Below are positions 5,045 to 7,004 of a stretch of DNA of 7,004 bases, one piece after another. The notes below the pieces were generated by a model. It made no database searches. It was given only the letters and a program-made list of their open reading frames with translations, and was not told where the DNA came from. The number at the start of each line of letters is the position of its first letter. The stretch's first letter is position 1. The stretch covers positions 1 to 7,004 of the forward strand of contig CALCHA010000362.1 of NCBI GenBank assembly GCA_937901265.1, in the 5' to 3' direction. The stretch comes from an uncultured Phycisphaerales bacterium (GTDB lineage Bacteria; Planctomycetota; Phycisphaerae; WQYP01). The position numbers were made by a program, and so were the translations under genes.

Positions 5045-5061
5045 CGGCGCGAGGAACCCCC

Positions 5062-6249
5062 ATGCCCGGCTTCATGTTTGCCACGGGAATCGAGAACAGC
5101 TACCCCACCATTGCCCGCGGCGTGCGCGTCGATCAAATGGCCAAGTGCGGCCATTACGAGCACTGGCGCGACGACCTGCGCCTCACCCGCGAACTCGAAA
5201 TCGAATACCTCCGCTGGGGACCCGCCAACTACAAAACCTTCCTCGGCCCCGGGAAATATGACTGGTCATGGGTCGATGACGTGCTCGCCGAAATGAAACG
5301 CCTCCGGGTCACGCCGATCGGCGACTTGTGCCACTTCGGCTTGCCCGATGGGCTGGGAAATTTTCAGAATCCCGATTTTCCCGAGTATTTCGCCGAGTAT
5401 GCCGGTGCCTGCGCCCAGCGCTACCCCGACGTGCATCTCTGGACACCCGTCAACGAGATCTTCGTCTGCGCCATGTTTTCCGGCCTGTATGGCTGGTGGA
5501 ATGAACGGCTGGCCAGCGACAAGTCCTTTGTGCGCGCCATCCTCAACCTCTGCCGGGCCAACGTCCTGGCCATGCAGGCGATCCTCAAGCACATCCCCCA
5601 CGCCGTCTTCATCCAGTCAGAGTCTTCTGAGTACGTGCATCCCTCCACCCCCAAAGTGATGAAGCGGGCCGACTTCCTCAACCAGCGACGCTTCATTCCC
5701 CTCGACCTCACCTACGCCAAGCAGGTCTCCGCCGAGGTCTACCGCTACATGGTCAAAAACTCCATGCGGCCCAGCGAGTATGACTGGTTCATGAACCAGG
5801 ACCTCAAGGCCCGTTGCATCATGGGAACCGACTACTACGTGACCAACGAACACCTCATGAAGCCTGACGGCACCCTGATCCCCAGCGGCGAGTTCTTCGG
5901 CTACTACGTCATCGCCAAGCAGTACTACGACCGCTACCGCCTGCCCCTGATGCACACGGAGACCAACCTCTGGGAGAACGATGGCAGCGTCCAGTGGCTC
6001 TGGAAAGAGTGGAACTGCATGCTCCGCCTGCGACAGGACGGCGTGCCAATCGTCGGATTCACCTGGTATTCGTTGACCGATCAGATGGATTGGGACACGG
6101 TGCTGCGCGAGGATAAAAAGCGCGTCAACCCCGTGGGGCTCTACGACCTCAACCGCAAGGTGCGGCGCGTGGGCCAGAACTACCGCCGCCTGATCATGGA
6201 TTGGCGGGAAATGCTGCCCTCGGGCTCGAGCGCCTTGATGCTGGTGTAA
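5062..6249 (+). CDS. Glycoside hydrolase family 1-type beta-glycosidase
   Basis: The protein has 395 residues with no signal peptide, so cytoplasmic. GH1 features in order: ATGIENSYPTI at the start (equivalent to the GH1 AT..YQ.EG region); GPGKYDWSWVDDVL (62-75) after the second barrel strand; CHFGLPDGL (90-98, usually HW/HF..P); TPVNEI (128-133) with acid/base Glu132; HTET (298-301) with nucleophile Glu300; and GFTWYSLTDQMDW (332-344), like the GH1 G...WS..DN.EW segment. GH1 enzymes cleave beta-glycosides with retention; the sugar specificity cannot be read here. At 395 aa it is shorter than the usual 440-480, missing loops around the aglycone site. Start: ATG 5062 with GAGGAA 5 nt upstream. 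It is followed 190 bp later by a related truncated gene. A divergent function (for example a glycan-synthesis-associated glycosidase) is possible. Confidence 0.8.
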   Translation: MPGFMFATGIENSYPTIARGVRVDQMAKCGHYEHWRDDLRLTRELEIEYLRWGPANYKTFLGPGKYDWSWVDDVLAEMKRLRVTPIGDLCHFGLPDGLGNFQNPDFPEYFAEYAGACAQRYPDVHLWTPVNEIFVCAMFSGLYGWWNERLASDKSFVRAILNLCRANVLAMQAILKHIPHAVFIQSESSEYVHPSTPKVMKRADFLNQRRFIPLDLTYAKQVSAEVYRYMVKNSMRPSEYDWFMNQDLKARCIMGTDYYVTNEHLMKPDGTLIPSGEFFGYYVIAKQYYDRYRLPLMHTETNLWENDGSVQWLWKEWNCMLRLRQDGVPIVGFTWYSLTDQMDWDTVLREDKKRVNPVGLYDLNRKVRRVGQNYRRLIMDWREMLPSGSSALMLV

Positions 6250-6439
6250 GCGGATGCCCTCCGACGCCGCCGCAGCAGGGCCGCTTTCTGCCACCGCTAC
6301 CCAGCCATGCTGAGGCATAGCATTTGCTCTAAGTGTGCATTCTGGGGTTCGCTTTGACGCCCACCGATGGCGGACGCGAGTCTTTCGCGACTTGAGGGAA
6401 CGGAGAGAGCGGAGGGCGGGGGTTTTCAAGGAGCGATGC
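6250..6439 (+). other. Intergenic leader between the two glycosidase-type genes
   Basis: No terminator with a U-tract follows the first gene. The region holds a sigma-54-like element at 6313-6328 and then about 100 nt of purine-rich leader ending in AAGGAG (6428-6433). A small dyad ATGCT-N7-AGCAT (6307-6323) overlaps the -24 box. An open frame extends upstream to a GTG at 6335, but that lies at the predicted transcription start and has no ribosome binding site. Confidence 0.4.
6313..6328 (+). promoter_or_regulatory. Sigma-54-like -24/-12 promoter (copy 3), upstream of truncated glycosidase-like gene
   Basis: AGGCAT (6313-6318) and TTTGCT (6323-6328) show GG-N10-GC geometry (GG 6314-6315, GC 6326-6327). 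From GG onward 18 of 21 positions match copy 1 at 4596. The predicted start is near 6339, giving a leader of about 100 nt before ATG 6440. Confidence 0.6.
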
Positions 6440-6991
6440 ATGACGGACATGCAGATTCGCGAACAGGCAGCGGTGACGCCGCGACACGAGGCGCGCCACC
6501 GCGCCCCGGGCCTGCTCTTCGATTCTTTCTGGATGGGGGGTTTTGAGTCGGCCTGCCAAATCAACACGCGCGGGGCACGCCTCGACATGCTGGCGGCCAC
6601 GCAGCATGACCGCTTCGTGCGCGAGGACTACGCGCGGGTACGGTCCATCGGCATGCGGACGGTTCGCGACGGCGTGCGCTGGCCCTGCGTCGAAACGCGG
6701 CCGGGGGAGTATGACTGGTCGACCTTTCTGCCGATGCTCCACGCCGCCCGCGATGCGGGGGTGCAGGTGTTGTGGAACCTGCTGCACTATGGCTGGCCAC
6801 CAGATATTGACGTGATGTCGGACGAGTTCGTCCAGCGCTTCGTGCGCTATTGCCGGGCCGCGGCGCAGCTGGTGAAGGATGAGACGGAGCAGGCCCCCGT
6901 CTACGTGCCGGTGAACGGAATTTCCTTTCACTCCTGGGCGGTGGGGCACCGGGGGATCATCCAGACGGTGATGCTGGGCAAGGGATGGTAG
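6440..6991 (+). CDS. Truncated GH1-like TIM-barrel protein; acid/base Glu replaced by Gly, in-frame TAG (possible pseudogene)
   Basis: The 183-residue frame is the N-terminal half of a glycosidase-type TIM barrel related to the upstream GH1 gene. GGFESACQ (33-40) is the first strand; DGVRWPCVETRPGEYDWS (77-94) aligns with the neighbour's RWGPANY...GKYDWS; LLHYGWPP (114-121) aligns with its CHFGLPD; VYVPVNGI (154-161) aligns with its LWTPVNEI. The catalytic acid/base Glu is thus Gly160 (GGA 6917-6919, one base from GAA). The frame ends at TAG 6989-6991 within GKGW-stop, but the next codons read LKRQ. I recall the related GKGW-Glu-LKRQ-type segment of the family, so TAG may replace GAG. Start: AAGGAG (6428-6433) lies 6 nt before ATG 6440. 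No second catalytic Glu is in the window. A decaying paralogue, a non-catalytic protein, a sequencing error or amber readthrough are all possible. Confidence 0.6.
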   Translation: MTDMQIREQAAVTPRHEARHRAPGLLFDSFWMGGFESACQINTRGARLDMLAATQHDRFVREDYARVRSIGMRTVRDGVRWPCVETRPGEYDWSTFLPMLHAARDAGVQVLWNLLHYGWPPDIDVMSDEFVQRFVRYCRAAAQLVKDETEQAPVYVPVNGISFHSWAVGHRGIIQTVMLGKGW

Positions 6992-7004
6992 CTCAAGCGG
7001 CAGC

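Noticed and set aside
6335..6439. 35-codon N-terminal extension of the truncated glycosidase-like gene from GTG 6335
   Set aside because: The GTG lies at about the predicted transcription start with no Shine-Dalgarno, the residues are Arg-rich without homology, and ATG 6440 has AAGGAG at good spacing.
5617..6600. Long minus-strand open frame (327 codons) opposite the glycosidase gene
   Set aside because: It lies antisense to a clear GH1 coding sequence with catalytic motifs; in GC-rich DNA the opposite strand often stays open. Its translation shows His/Val/Gly-rich shadow composition and no domain.
1..7004. CRISPR arrays, insertion sequences, att sites or phage modules
   Set aside because: No regularly spaced repeats, transposase or integrase motifs, or flanking inverted repeats with target duplications were seen. 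The holin-superfamily protein fits a YqjE-type chromosomal operon, not a phage lysis cassette.

Overview
The window is GC-rich (roughly 60%) bacterial chromosome with little obvious mobile DNA. An FHA-GAF histidine kinase, C-ending codon bias, sigma-54-like promoters and moderately long intergenic regions would fit the Planctomycetota/Verrucomicrobiota (PVC) group. That placement is a tentative inference; there is no rRNA or marker gene here to fix it.

Layout. (1) 1-1612, minus strand: a sensor histidine kinase (FHA, GAF, HisKA-like dimerisation/phosphoacceptor and HATPase domains), running off the left edge. (2) 1613-1856: a divergent control region with a 7-bp inverted repeat. (3) 1857-3348, plus strand: a three-gene membrane-protein operon. 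It holds a DUF883/ElaB-YqjD-type tail-anchored protein, a YqjE-like holin-superfamily-III protein and an unrecognised protein with a His/Cys/Asp-rich linker. Its layout recalls E. coli yqjD-yqjE-yqjK. (4) 3384-3902, minus strand: a ferritin-like four-helix protein, convergent with the operon. A perfect TATAAT box 7 nt before its likely start suggests a leaderless mRNA. (5) 3903-4677: a long non-coding stretch full of hairpins. It ends in a convincing plus-strand rho-independent terminator at 4485-4530 with no protein gene in front of it, so it may hold a small RNA gene. (6) 4678-4914: a 78-aa orphan small protein followed by a strong terminator. (7) 5062-6249: a GH1-type glycoside hydrolase with both catalytic glutamates. 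(8) 6440-6991: the N-terminal half of a second, related TIM-barrel protein. Its acid/base glutamate position is glycine, and its frame is cut by a TAG that is followed by more in-frame sequence resembling the family.

The most notable pattern is that the three plus-strand genes on the right are each preceded by a closely similar element of the form GGCAY-N7-TTTGYT. Two copies have exact sigma-54 GG-N10-GC geometry; the third has GT in place of GC. They may form one RpoN-dependent regulon joining the small protein to the two glycosidase-like genes. The left part (kinase, YqjD/YqjE-like operon, ferritin-like protein) looks more like signalling and stress/envelope functions.
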